The position numbers and the translations under genes are program-made. Positions 12,351 to 25,114 of a stretch of 64,000 bases of DNA are shown piece after piece. Numbering within the stretch: position 1 is the first letter of the stretch; every line of letters begins with the position of its first letter. The notes below the pieces were generated by a model. The model searched no databases, was not told where the DNA came from, and saw nothing but the letters and a program-made list of their open reading frames with translations. This DNA is from Aulostomus chinensis (lineage: Eukaryota > Chordata > Actinopteri > Syngnathiformes > Aulostomidae). Location: NCBI GenBank assembly GCA_037954235.1, contig JBBMOA010000004.1, positions 5,809,001 to 5,873,000 on the forward strand. The letters run 5' to 3'.

Positions 12351-12639
12351 GGCACTGAAAGAGAGAGGGGGGGGTCACAGGTTTAGACAGGGGAGGGGCA
12401 AGACTTCCATCGTGGGTTTATACAAGAAAAACGTTACTCAGCTTGAAAAAATCTGGAATTAGATCTTATGGCACATTAATTTTTTTCAGTTGAATGCAGC
12501 ATAATAGCAAACTGCTGCCACAGACCACATTTATTTTCTGGGCTCTACTAGCAGACCTGAGTCAGAAGATCTAAGAGCCCTAATCGGTTTATATTCTGTA
12601 AGCATATCAGTGATGCATTCTGGGCCCCTTCAGTGATTT

Positions 12640-12960
12640 ATCGACCAATACCGGCACTTTAAAATCTCTTCTGTGACTAAGTGGAAGCCGGTGTAAAGAT
12701 CTTTGAACTGGAGCAGTGTGCTTCATTCTCTCGGTCCCACTTAAAAGTCCAGCAGCAGCATCCTGAATGAGCTGCAGCTGTTTAATGGTCTTCTAGGGAA
12801 GACCTGTTAAAAGACCATTATATTAATCCTCACCACTAAAGACACGATTATGCTTGAGCTTCTTCATTTTTGGATCTAACTGGATCTGCAGATCAGATCT
12901 GAGGGTGTCCGAACAATGGCGAGAGGTGCCGTAGAGCCGCTTGTGTCACGGTGTGTGTTA
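12640..12960 (+). repeat. Teleost dispersed repeat (unclassified)
   Basis: Seen: AAGTGGAAGCCGGTGTAAAG, GAACTGGAGCAGTGTGCTTC, ATGAGCTGCAGCTGTTTAAT and AAGACCTGTTAAAAGACCAT in order. Known from general familiarity: this phrase order recurs throughout fish genomes as an interspersed repeat; the class is not something I can name safely. Non-coding, in LARGE1 intron 1, opposite in orientation to the gene. Confidence 0.5.
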
Positions 12961-15900
12961 GATTTAGATATCATATTATGTACAAGAATATTTTTCATGA
13001 AATTTTCAATAATATATGAGAACACCTCATGGAAACAAAAGAGAACAGGAGCCCAGACTGGCTAATAAAACTATTAAATCTACTTACAAGTAAAAAGAGG
13101 GGGGGGGAAGCATGTTGGGTTAAGAAAATAAAAGGTTTGTTGAGATTCAAAATGGACGCAGTTCCTACTAAAGCCACGCAGCTGGATGTTGAGCACAATC
13201 ACAAGCTCAGGATCAGATTTACTGTTTGTGACGGGTAATTAGCGTCAACAATTAAACAAGTCTGCATTCAGTATCATAGGTATGTGAAGGTATGTTGGCA
13301 AAAGAGAAAGTTAAAGTAGTAACAGTGACGTAGGACCACCAATCCTAGTATCATGAGTCCTATAAGTAATTTGAACGCTTTATTGTGAACATCAACAAAA
13401 AAGATTCATCCGGTAGCTAAAACCTGTGAAATAAACGTAGTGGCGTTAAAATGAAATGTAAACAGCATCAAAAAATAGAACACGGAGCCCTGATAACATG
13501 GATGCTGGGTTTTTGTTTCCTGCAATGCAGTGGGTGTAGTCACCAACACCCCCATTCAGCAGACGGCACAGTCCAAAAACCACACAGCAGCTAAGAGGAG
13601 CACATAGGTCTCCACTGACAAAACTCCAAAACTCACCACGTCTCACCATCTTTTAATTTCATGCACTGCTCAGTACAGGACGCAAACACTCACAATGTGC
13701 CGCCTGAAATCAACACATACATTGTTGACAAGTTTCAGATCAATCATTGATTTATGACAACCAAAAAAAACCACAGAAGAAACGACAGAATTTAAAGAAA
13801 AAACCACATTGTTTGAGTTTTCTTAAGGCTTTCTAAATTCTCTCTGTTCACGCCTGGTGAAAACAGCTTCTGGCAGTCTTGACTACACGGTCACCTTTGG
13901 GGTGAAACATGAAGACAATTATCACTCGAGCAAGCTTGAAGCAATTCACCGGTTTTTAACCTGCTGCCCACAGTTGAAATATATTCAGTTATTAAATGTT
14001 GCATAAATCCGACATTCACATGCTAATCTCACTGTGATGGGTAGTACAAAAGTCTCATTATGCGATATTTGTTGAAATCTTCCTTCCGTTCCAAGCACAT
14101 TTGTCCAATTACCCGGGTGACCTCAGCCCATTTTTAATCTGACCCAGGCTGGTACCAGGTCCACGCAAGCCCCCGAGCCCCTGATCACTGGGTGCAGCCG
14201 ACCGGGTGGTCATAAGACGGAAAAACCTTTTTTGTTTTTCAATGATCGATGTGAAAATTGCAAAGTATGAGGAGGTTAAATGAGTCTTAGAGAGGACGAC
14301 TCATAGTACTTTGATAGGCTGACTGTTAATCATTAGCCTTTGACCCCCCTGTGATATTAGCTCTCGACTGGATACCACAATTTACATTCCAAAGACTGAA
14401 GACATTTTCATTATCATATTCAAATGTGGTAGCAGACGACAGAGTGAGAGGGTCCAGTCATGCAGGACGCGTGAGAGAGGCGATCAGTGGACTGATGGAC
14501 TGACTTATGTCTGAATTTGAAGAAACAAAGCTAGAAAGATTCATTTATGATCACTGGAAGAGGAAGAGCTGAAACTGTCAGGAAACGGGGAAAAAATCAT
14601 AAGATGATATGATTGCTAAATCAAAATTCTAGGGAAAGTGAAAACACCAACACATGTGAGATACAGAAATCCACCCTAAGACAAAATGAAAAAATGACAA
14701 AGAGAATTGATGGTGCGTGCTGTGGTGAAGCTGGTGAGCAGCCACGTTCACGCCTTTGTGCTGATGCAGAGCACACACGAGGGCACAGCATCCTCGTGAT
14801 CGCCTTTCCCTCTGACTGATATCTGTAACTATGGTGACTGTCAGCGGAAAACAACAACAAAACATAGCAACATCTGCCGCCACAGGATGAAAAAAAGAAA
14901 AATAGATGAGACAAGTTTTGTTTTCTTTAACCAAAATAAATATTCAATGACGACTTGGACAGTCACAATGAGGTGACTTAATCAATCCAGAGACGAAAAA
15001 TGAAGTGTAATGTGACGACATGTCGCTAACCACATGATGTAGATTGAGGCTGCTCTTTGCTTTCTACGGCCCCTTTGCACAGCAGGCAGTTAGACATGTT
15101 ATACAAGGGTAAACACACGTGTGCTATCGGCACCGGAACCCCCGTCGCACCTCGATGGTCCGCCATTGTTCCCCTTGCAACATGTCATATTGCTGCCATG
15201 ATAAGGGACAATTAAGGAGCTAATTAAAAAGTTTATAATGGTTTTATAAACCAGAGGGCTGGAATTCAACCGATGATTTAACAACCTATGGTGTCCCCCA
15301 ACTGGGGGCCCGGAGGGTCAGAGTCACAGTTGGCTGGATTTATTATGGATCAGCTGGTTCTGACACTTCCGTCATCTCACTGTTGTTACTTTTATTTGGA
15401 GGGCCAAGGTCACTGGAGTCCTCTGGAGATCTATGCTGACGTGTCACTCGAACAGCAGGACTGAAACCAGGCCTGAGGCTTCAGAGGTAATACGACGGTC
15501 ACAAATCTGCGCCTCTGCTGGATGGTAACGTATCCCAGAAACCATTGCAATAATTGTTATCTTTGTCACTTTTAAGATCGTTTTATCACAATGATTCAAG
15601 CACAAGAAGGCAAGTAGTAGAAGTGGCTTTGGAACCACACTCGTGAATTCTCCTACGCTCCCCCCACACACCACAAGCCTCCCTCCTCACATGTGTGAGG
15701 TGACTAAGAGAACACAGTCAAACTTCAACCACACACATTTTTTTTGCTCCAAAATGCAGAATGTCATCATCGGTCCTTCCCAGTCTAATCGGGGGAAGCT
15801 GTCTGTCAGTTCAGCAGGTGAACACAAGCCTTTCCTGATCGGACCCACGCAGAAGTGATACTACCATGATCCTGAGGACCACGGCCAGACAGATGGATGT

Positions 15901-17277
15901 CTGAGGCCGTGTACCGGCCTATCGCTGGTGTCAGCGTCTACGTTTCCCTGTATGCACTGATATTAAAGACTAGTTACATTTACTACTTTATTTTGGTCTT
16001 CATTCAAATGGTCACATATGACAATGTTATTTGTAGGAATTAGCTTCTAACTTTACATCGCCACGATGGCACAAAATTCAACTTAGAAAGGGTCTATTTT
16101 CAGTCCAGCACTAAAATTCACTGCATGGTTTGTGCAAGTTGGTAATTGGAAATATTTTTCTGCTCTAAAATCAATATCGGGATCAAAAATCCCGTATCAG
16201 TCAGGTCCTGCTGAGGACCATTAATTACACCAAGAACAAGCTGCTTTTCAACACGGTCTTCTGAGTCCGGAGCTGCCGAGTGCTGAGAAGCTAAAGCGTA
16301 TATCATTACATCCCGAGACCAAGGAGGGAAGAGCGAGGCCTGCTGATGACCTTTACAAGTCCTGAATACTTCCACAGGGAGTTGTAGCTGATGTCACGTA
16401 AACCAGCACATGAACGAGTGGGTAGCATAGCGCTGAGGGTCGGTGCAGGTCAGCGTCCAAGAGGAAATTTCCCTTCATCCCCACATGCGTTTTGTCCCAA
16501 ATCAATATCTTATTAATAACAGGAGAAGCGGTAACTCACACAAACATTAAAGTTATGGTGTTCATAGTCCATATAGTCATGATGGTGACAGGCCGAATTA
16601 TACATGAAAGACGCTGTGAGTTCACTCCAAAGAAGATTATCATTTTAATACAGATAATATAAACAGTGAGTGCAGATTTTGATAACAGCCGCCTCCTCTC
16701 AGCTGCAGCCCAAACTGCTGGAGCAACCTCGCTTAAAGAGATCTTCAAGCTATTAAACAGCTCATGACAAATGCTCTATATAAAACTCCCTAACTGGACA
16801 CCTTGGTCAAACTTTACTCATGCCATAAAAGCTCCACTCCTCCCTAAAACTCACATTTGTGAGAAGGAAATGAGCTACGAATCAATTCAATCTTCCCAAC
16901 ATCGTCAGTCACAAAACCTAATGTGATATCCATACCTGGTGCTGGATTTATGGACATTGCTCAGGATCTCATAGGTGAGCCTTTCCCTCATGGCTTAACA
17001 GTAAGTTACTACACGGTGGAATTTTACACCCAGAGCTCGATAGGAAATTGCTGTGTGTTGACACTAAAAGTAATGAGTGAGGATTCAGGGAGCAAACGGC
17101 CACGAGGGAACCTGCCGAGTCTGATGGAGTTGTTCTCTGAAGGAAGCGACGGCAGCTTCACCCTGCAGAGACCAGAGATCTGACCATTCCAGCCATTATC
17201 AAAGATTGAGTTTACAACTCCTGACACAACTGAAGCTGAAACAAAACAAAAAAACAGAGAGGAAAAAAAAGAGACTC

Positions 17278-17769
17278 TTTCCACTGGCTCACTTCGGCTT
17301 GGGTCGATTTGGCCGTTTCCACCGGCCCCAATGCGGTACGAACCGTTACCATTTTGGTCCCTGCTCCGCTGGGGCTCCAAGTGAGCCAAGCGGGAACTAA
17401 ATGTGACGTAAACACATATTGATTGGGTAACTCACCTGCTTACGTCGTCTAATTCATATCATCTTGGCCTCAGCGGAATACTGGTTATCGCTTGGTAAAA
17501 TCTTTTATTCTTTTCTTGGGGGTTCTGTTTCGCCACTTGAAGCCTCGCCTGTCTGTCCTCCCTCACTTTTAGCTTAAGCAAAAACCACTGACCCAGCAAC
17601 AGGCATCACGCTGCCTCCCTTGTTGTTGTGTCGCACACAAATTACGCCGGGAACTCTCCACCGGTGAGTCCACCCACGTTAACGTGGTACCAGTGCTAGT
17701 GGGAACGCACCGTACCGAGCCGTACCAGGCTGTCCCCACCTGACCTGAGCCGAAGTGAGCCAGTGGAAA
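17278..17769. mobile_element. Non-autonomous DNA transposon with about 22 bp terminal inverted repeats
   Basis: Seen: TTTCCACTGGCTCACTTCGG at the left end is the exact reverse complement of the right end (17748-17769, reading AGCCGAAGTGAGCCAGTGG then AAA). The subterminal zones contain matching GGTACG/CGTACC motifs (GCGGTACGAACCGTTACC versus CGCACCGTACCGAGCCGTACC). It is 492 bp with no transposase frame. Probably a hAT-type MITE, by the look of such ends in fish; an obvious 8 bp duplication is not seen. It includes a consensus-looking minus-strand donor (CAG|GTGAGT, near 17430). Confidence 0.75.
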
Positions 17770-20700
17770 CAGGCGTTAACAGAAACGTAGGAGTGAGAGG
17801 AAGCAGAGGTTTGAGTGGCTAGAAATGAGCCATCTAAGGGTGTAAATGGACCCCAGAGTGTTCTACCACTTTCTCAGCCAACGGAAGCTTTTTAACAGGA
17901 AACGACGCCTCCAGCACACAGTGAGTGGGGGAGAGGTGAACATTTGCGGTGCATAGCTGTCCACCTTGTAGAGACAATAAACTCATGGAGAGGCAAATGT
18001 GTCAAATGGAGAGTAGGACAGTGATGATTGATGGAGGCAGAATTGGTGCGTATGAAGTTTGAGGGAGGCCAAAGAGAAGTAACAGAGCAAAACAATAAGT
18101 CAGCGAGAAACTTCAGTGTTCAGTAACGATGACTAATGAGTCATTTTCAATCAGAAGGCTTCAGCTGCATCAGTGACCCTTTCTGAACTGGTTCACGTGT
18201 TTACATGTGGGCCTCCGGACGAGCCTGTGCTCAAAGATATCAATAGAGGTGCTCTGATCAGGAATATTGGGGCTGATCGATAGTCTGGGTTTATTTGAAG
18301 ATTTCTATTTATCACATTGAATTAATCAATTACCTTTATATCTTCAACAACATCGTATCAAAACCAAGACACAAGGAAGTATCATTAATTGACCACTGCG
18401 TTTCAGCGGCAGACACCGCAGCCTGCCTCCCTCCCTCAGCAGCCTACGCTTGGTCAACATTCAACAGCAGCTTCTTCTAAAAAAAAAAAAAAGAGGAAAA
18501 AGGCTAAATGTGCACTGCACACCAAGTTAGAACAACTTACATAAATTGAGGCAACTAAAATTAATTCCAACAAACAGAACAAATCATCAGTTCACTCCAA
18601 CTACGGAGGACATAAAACCTGCTATCCAGAATACTGTTTCAAGTCACTGAAGTCGCGCTGGTACACTCATCTGTCACTCGTGAAGCTGGCCGAAGCGACG
18701 GCCTTCATAAGGTGGTCCACACGTGGAGAGACACACTCCCGTCACATATTTACACCCTGGAAGAGCTTAGCGTGGGTCATCTGAAGCAGCCGTCCTCCAC
18801 AGCAGCGGTTGGTGATAATTCTTCTGGGTTCTTGCTGTAAGGTTGCTGTGGTAACAGCGACCTGCCGCCTACAGAAGACGGCCGCTCTCATATCAGCAGC
18901 TGGCACCAAAAACTCTGCATCCTCATGAACGTGACCAGCAGTCAAGCGTCTGAGGTTTGTGTCTGGTTCACTCCACAAACTAAACGATCTCTCAGGCCCT
19001 TCCATTAACTGCCAGTTTCACAGCAGAGACAGAAATTGTTTTGCGTCACTTGATCAGCACGTTTAATCTGCCATTACAGAGACAAACAATCAAATCATTC
19101 AGAGTTCATGTCAGCCGATTCCGATCAGAGCACCTTAAATATATGAATTATATTATATTGGTGCTGAATCTTCAGAGGCTACGACACGACCAAGAGGTGT
19201 GCAAACCCCCAACCGCGGGTCCAGCTCATGTTAGTCAACAATAATACGTCCAGTATAACTGCCAGAGTTCAAGCAGACAAAGAACGTGAGCACGAGGGCG
19301 TAAGGCAGCAGACAACCAGAAGGGCTGTTGCTCACACACACTGAGTGTGTGGGGTGGGTGTTGATGCTCTAGACGGCAGCGTGGGGGGGGGGACAACCAG
19401 ACGCTCACCTATGATCAATGAAACTATGAGATTTTACAGAGGGACAAAACAACATGGGCTCTAGAATTTATGGAAGTTAGAAAGGCCAAATCAGAGTACC
19501 TCTGTTAGAGTATCTTACACTTTCAAACTTTGAATTTCCAATATAAGTAGCAATTATCATGAAGTAGGGAGGGATTGAGAATTCCCTGGTGTAAGAAATA
19601 ATTTCTGCAAGAGAGAGCAGAGGCCCCGTGCCTGAGAATGGTTTATTAAACCTGTCACTTCTGGTTTGATTCCCGGCTGCCCTTAACACTGAACCAGGGG
19701 AGCAACTCGTAACTCTCCCCTGAAGAGGTGACACCAAAGGCAGAATGTGCCCTTCACCATCAACTCCCTCCCAGCACCCGAGTGGCTGAGAAGCAGAGAA
19801 GGAACTTGACTATCCATTTTCAGAGTTGAACAGGAAGCGATAAGAGAACATTGACTGTGACAAAGCCAGTGTGTGAATGGCGGCGATGAAGAGCTGCCTC
19901 TGTTCTGTCCAGACGAGAGGAGACTCTCTTGACATGATAATCAAGAGTGGCCAAGGGTCAAAACAATTCACACTCTTCTGATGGCAGTGCAGAGTGCACT
20001 GTGGATTTAATGGCTCCTGCTTTACCTGCAGAGTAGCAGAATGTGAACAGTCATGTTGTAAAGCCAAAACTCACAACTCATGTGCTCTCGTGGTACGGCT
20101 GGTGGACACCTAAGCCCCGGCTGATTGTCAATAAAGTTTTGTCTGAAAGCTCAGTTGAAGTTGGTCATCACTGGTGCTGAATGAGTTGTTTAGGAGGAAG
20201 CCGTTGAAGCAGAGTCTCTCTCATTCATGTCTGCCGTGATCGGAGGAGGAAGACACATCAAATGGGCTTCACACTGTTGCCACGGCGACCACACTGCCTC
20301 CTATGTAGCAGCGTGTTACTGTAGCATTTTCAGAAGCTGTCTGAGGTCTGTGGAACGGCTGGTAGCTCTAATTCCAATGTGTGAAAGCATGACAATGGCC
20401 AACCAAAGTTTCTGACATGCTTGAAATTCAATCGGACAGCTGGTTGGAAGCAGCTGATGGGGCTGTGATGTGTCCTCGCCGCCCCTGAACTGCATGGCAG
20501 ACAACAACCAATCAAGCTGAAACTTCCCGAAGCACGAAAATTGGGCCAAAACAGGCTCGAACCATGGTGCACGTCAGGCAGTAGCTGCCATACCAAGGCA
20601 GCTCTTCAGGATGACTGTCGATGGAGCCGCAGAAACGAGGTATATGGCCGAGGAGATGAACGCAGTTCTTTAGCAGCAACGTGGAGAGTGCAGTGGGCAC

Positions 20701-21724
20701 AAGCTGCTTTTCATGTAAATCAGCTTAGTGTGCTGAGGACATGTTTCCTTAGAGCTGCTCCTGATGCAGTAATAAGATTTGCCATCACCTCAAACCCGAT
20801 AGAGAGAGACCCCCGGAGTCACGTTGATGAATGAGTAAGAATCAGAACGACAAGGCTGGGATCGTCACATTGGATGGACGTGAAACCGTCTGCAACATCA
20901 ACACACAATATGAGCACCTGAATCACAAAATATGGTTTTCTTTCAAGAACCCCACACAGTGGTTCTTCTTTGACGTTTACTGTCCACTACGGGATATGTT
21001 CCGTCACCATGGAGACCTGTCATGTATGCTTTAAGACAGCACTCAGAAAGACATGGTTAACGTCACTTTTTCTGGGTGATCACTTCAGTGATGCTCAGAA
21101 AACTCAGGGTTGTGACAGGCAGAGAGGCTGGCTATCGCTCAGAAGAAGACAACATCTCCCAGCTCCTCTCCATGTAAAGCAGCACGATACATTTTTACAA
21201 AGATTAAAAAAAAAAAAAATGAAGTAGTTGGGAGGTGCACAGAACTTTAGGTTCAGATAAAGCAATTAATCACCGTCGACTCTGAGCTAAACCAAACGAC
21301 GACAAAACACAACACATCCACTTGAAACCTTTATCTCAATGTTTTCACCACCTTCTTTCTGTCCGAAAAGTCTCTGACACAAGCCGAGTCGGACGGATAG
21401 CTGCAAGAGTCACAACTTTCATGTTGTTGTTGAATGTAGGTCAGCATCTAACAGTTGTTTTAATGTAAAATTCATCTGAGTAAGTTCTCAACAGATGGCA
21501 GCGTAGAGTTGTAGTGCTGTCAATCCCACTGTACACTCCCATTTGTATCTAATTTTCTATTTGAATTATATATCAAAGTTTTAATGTTGAAATGTGCCTT
21601 CATATTCTCACACCAGGCTACTGAAGGGGTTCAACTATCAAAGCAGATTTGCTTTAATGGTTTCAGGTTGAGCTGAACGTGCTGTAATCTCAGAGAAAAT
21701 CTGGAGCTGAGCTAAGACCAGAAT

Positions 21725-21965
21725 CTTGACCAGAGCTGTTCAAGCTGGGGCCCTGGGCCCAAGCGAGACCCTTCAGAAGAATTTATGTGGCCCATTTGAT
21801 GTGAATAAATAATAATAATAATAATAATAATAATGATAATTATAATGATATGATAAATGACCTAATCTTGAAACATTTCTGTTGTGTGATGTGTGTTTAA
21901 CACACCGTTAGTTTGAGTTCTGATGCTCGAAGGGAAAAAGTTTGGGCTCCTCTGATTTAGAAGCT
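21725..21965. mobile_element. Possible relic of a small hAT-type element
   Basis: Seen: CCAGAGCTGTTCAAGCTGGG near the left and AAAAAGTTTGGGCTCCTCTG near the right are roughly inverted, resembling the common CAGAGGTGTCCAAACTT type end. An (AAT)n at about 21808-21836 lies between. The ends are poorly conserved, so this is tentative. Confidence 0.3.
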
Positions 21966-22668
21966 ACCGGTAATCAACAACCCTTCCCTTCATTTCAGAA
22001 ATGCCTGAGTTTACAGGGAGGAGAGATTAAGATTTGGGACACATGAATTATTGGGATTTTACTCCAGTGGTGCATGATTGTAATTTACACATCCACCTGA
22101 AGCTTTTTTTGTTAGCAAAAAGTAGGAAACAAGCCATGGAGTCCATATTTCTCTTTCCATTTCTGGGAGAAGGCTCCTCACTGCACTTAGAACTGCATAC
22201 ATGTTTGAGGTGTCCAAAGAACCAGTGCAACCGCCTTCATCTGGCCTGTCCGTGTGTTTGCTGCCCTCAGAATGACCACAAGACCAAAAAAACAGAACGT
22301 GGCGCGACAAAAGCTCAACATTTCAGTGTGTCTCCATGCAAAGTTCCCCTGCCTGACTTTGACAAGTTGCTTCTTGTGCACATTTGCACACACACGAGGG
22401 TTGATTGAGTCTACACACCAAGAACATGAAAGGAACTGACATTCTATCCTACACAGATAAGGTTTGTTGTTGTTTGCCACCCAGACAGAACAGAGGTAAT
22501 CTACTGTTGATTAATCACCTAATTATCATTAGAAGCTGTATGGTGTATTTAAATGCCACTCTGGTGTGCTCAGACGCTCACAGCACCATCTCTGTTTTTA
22601 GTCCTGTGCCCTACTTTACTCCCTGTGGTATTTGTTTTGATGTTGACTGGATGGTGAAGGGGAGCAGT

Positions 22669-22670
<2 letters not shown>

Positions 22671-22711
<41 letters not shown>
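22671..22711. repeat. (AC)n microsatellite
   Basis: Seen: about 20 uninterrupted AC dinucleotides. Confidence 0.97.
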
Positions 22712-22714
<3 letters not shown>

Positions 22715-23797
22715 TACTTCAAAGATGAGTTCAAACTTATTTTCAGTAAAGCTTACAGATTCACAACCTTGTCGCTGGAGATAATTTCCATTCTAAGCAG
22801 TAGGAGCTGCTACACTGACCACACGTCCTTCACAACACAGCTGACAAGACTCGCTGTTTGTGTATAAAATGACAAAATACACAGAAATGCAAAAAAAAAA
22901 CGGAGTCTAAAAAAAGGAAAATAGCTCATTGGATCAGCCAGTGTGAGACGATCATGTGGACAAAACGATCAATACATTAAGTGTGTTGCAGTGCGGCTGA
23001 AGATGTCTGTGGAACACATCAGCATTGCAAGCAGGACAAAACTGAGGACCTTGTCCAAATCTCCTCAGAAAACACATCACAACACACGACTGAGCAGAGA
23101 CGGGCTGACCCACTCCACCCCCCCAGGACTGGTGGGAGGAGGTAGGCCGCTTCCGAACAGTTGCACGGACATGAGCAGGGAACATGGACATCAAACGGCT
23201 GTTGCAGCTCTACGTGAAGCTGGTGTGAATTACGACTTTATAAGGAGAAATCTTGCAGTTGCAACTTCCGCTTGTTTTTGCCTGGTGTTCGCTTGTTTGC
23301 TGTGTATTCAACCGAGCAGCAGCCCTACAACCTGGCGTGCAAACCTCTGCTTATCGTGTTTCAGTGTGTGTTACAGTGTGTGTTTCAGCGTGTGTGTGCA
23401 GTAACCCTGACACGTCTGTCCCGTCCTGCTCCTGCAAGATTACGCTCATCCCATTCTGTTCCTGTGATTATAACATCTGATCCGTGGTATTCCAGACCAA
23501 ATATCAGGCTCTTACAGCTCAGTGATGACGTAAGCATGCTCAGGACTGGTCTGACCTGGAGAAATGTGAGTGCAAGCAGGCGGCAGGGGGTGGGGGGGTG
23601 GGGGGCAATCATGCTTCATCACGGTACAAGGCAACCAGGCCAAGTATTCCTCCACTGGAAAGATTGTGTTTTCATAAAATTTGGCTGTCTGTGCAGTAGA
23701 AACTTGCTGATTTGCTGGAGTGTAATCTCTCAGCAAAGCAAGTCTCCCTCCTGGTAGGGCAGAATTCAGCTGTGGAATCGGTCCTGAAGAGAGAGGG

Positions 23798-23800
<3 letters not shown>

Positions 23801-23844
<44 letters not shown>
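23801..23844. repeat. (GT)n microsatellite
   Basis: Seen: 22 uninterrupted GT dinucleotides following a GAGAGGGAGA tract. Confidence 0.97.
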
Positions 23845-23847
<3 letters not shown>

Positions 23848-23944
23848 GGAGGGGTGTGCTTTCATGTCAACCTCATTTCAACCTCAGCCTCGTCTACCAT
23901 TTTAATTAGAAATATTTGCATTGTGTTTCTCTGCCTCTACAATG

Positions 23945-24292
23945 CGTGCCTGCCACAGTGACCTTGACCTTTGACCACCAACATCTCTTCAGCCGATGAA
24001 ATTCCCTGAAGGCAATAATCAGTTATCAACTTTCCGTTTCATGTCACATTACGGTGACTTTGACCACTAAAATCTTTGCACCTACTCCTTTATTTCACAA
24101 GGACATTAACGCCAAATTTGACCAAGACTTATAGGTGCAAATCCTCAAAATTAGATGCAATACTGCCCCCTATATGGCTGAGCAGGTAGTGGCTGTTTAC
24201 CAAGTTGCACCTTGAAAGAGAATGGGACGTTAAAAACAACCTAAAATCATCATACTGGCCCGAGGCTGTCGCCGTCACGGAGGGATACAAAT
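23945..24292 (+). repeat. Teleost dispersed repeat carrying TGACCTTGACCTTTGACC
   Basis: Seen: GTGACCTTGACCTTTGACCA at 23958-23977, a second GGTGACTTTGACCACTAAAA near 24053, and a right part GGCCCGAGGCTGTCGCCGTC followed by ACGGAGGG near 24257. Known: this order (ACCTTGACCTTTGACC ... GGCTGTCGCC ... CGGAGG) is a widespread teleost repeat. The class is not certain. The left motif is a ready-made nuclear receptor element. Confidence 0.65.
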
Positions 24293-25114
24293 GTGTTCTG
24301 TCTTCTAATCAGGGTACCTTCTGATCAGGGGGCTTCTGACAAACAAGAGCAGCACATTCAGAAAAACACCTTTTATGTGTTCTAATAGAAATTATGTGGG
24401 TGTCGACTCCAAAGAGCTTCTAGGCTTCGTCTTTTTCCACATGCATTTTCATCATGAAAGAAAGCTTTTGTCAGCTGGTCTGTACAGTATATCCTCAGGT
24501 ACATACACACACTGTATCCTCACTCACAGCAGCTGTTGTCATGTTTCTAGGTAGCAGCTCTGAACAGGAACTGCACTGATGACACTGAAAACACAGATCA
24601 TTCTATAACAGGTAGGAGATGTCTCAACTAAGCAGAGCACAAATATCCAATAAATAAAGGGCCAGGCGAGAGCTGAGAAGTCATCTCAGGGATTCATCTT
24701 CTCCGAGACTTTTGGCAAGATATCATCCTGCTACCAGCACGCAGACATGACTGCTAGCTACCTAGCAGGTGGAGGCAGCCTGCTGGTGACTCCCATTGAT
24801 TCACCTGCAGCAGCAATAATGTCAAGAACTTCCACTCATCCCACACAGTTTTGCATTTATTCATCTTAAATGAATGAGAAACTGTTGTTGCAAGTTATAA
24901 AAATCAGTTTCACTATGTAGACATTTTCCACCATCTTAAGAACATTTTCCAGATCAACACTAATCTGACCACTTAGTTCATCGTCTGGTTGGTGGACAAA
25001 ACTTAAAGCTTTGCCATGAAAATCCCTCCACTTTACGCCGTGAGTTTTTTCTACAAGTGTGCATTGGACTCGTGGCCACCCAAAAACATGCCGTTCTCCC
25101 ACACAACTCCAGAC

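Larger units (their letters stand above)
12168..12354 (-). other. large1: LARGE1 first coding exon with 5' UTR portion
   Basis: Seen: 187 nt exon on the minus strand. The acceptor is a C/T-rich tract ending CTCTCTCTTTCAG immediately before TGCCATGAATCGG at 12354, with a plausible branch site (TCTAAAC, plus-strand 12381-12387) about 30 nt upstream. The donor is GTAAGA at 12167-12162. The exon carries 81 nt of 5' UTR (12274-12354) and 106 nt of coding sequence. Because the acceptor precedes the start codon, at least one non-coding exon must lie at higher coordinates; 37235 upward is the best candidate. A SINE ends at 12122, inside the following intron and very near the donor. Confidence 0.85.

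Noticed and set aside
17425..17445. Minus-strand CAG|GTGAGT donor as an extra LARGE1 leader exon
   Set aside because: Lies inside a transposable element with no paired acceptor seen; motif likely fortuitous.
19655..19760. GGTTTGATTCCCGG resembling a tRNA B box, possible SINE
   Set aside because: No A box at the right distance, no tail or target duplication visible.
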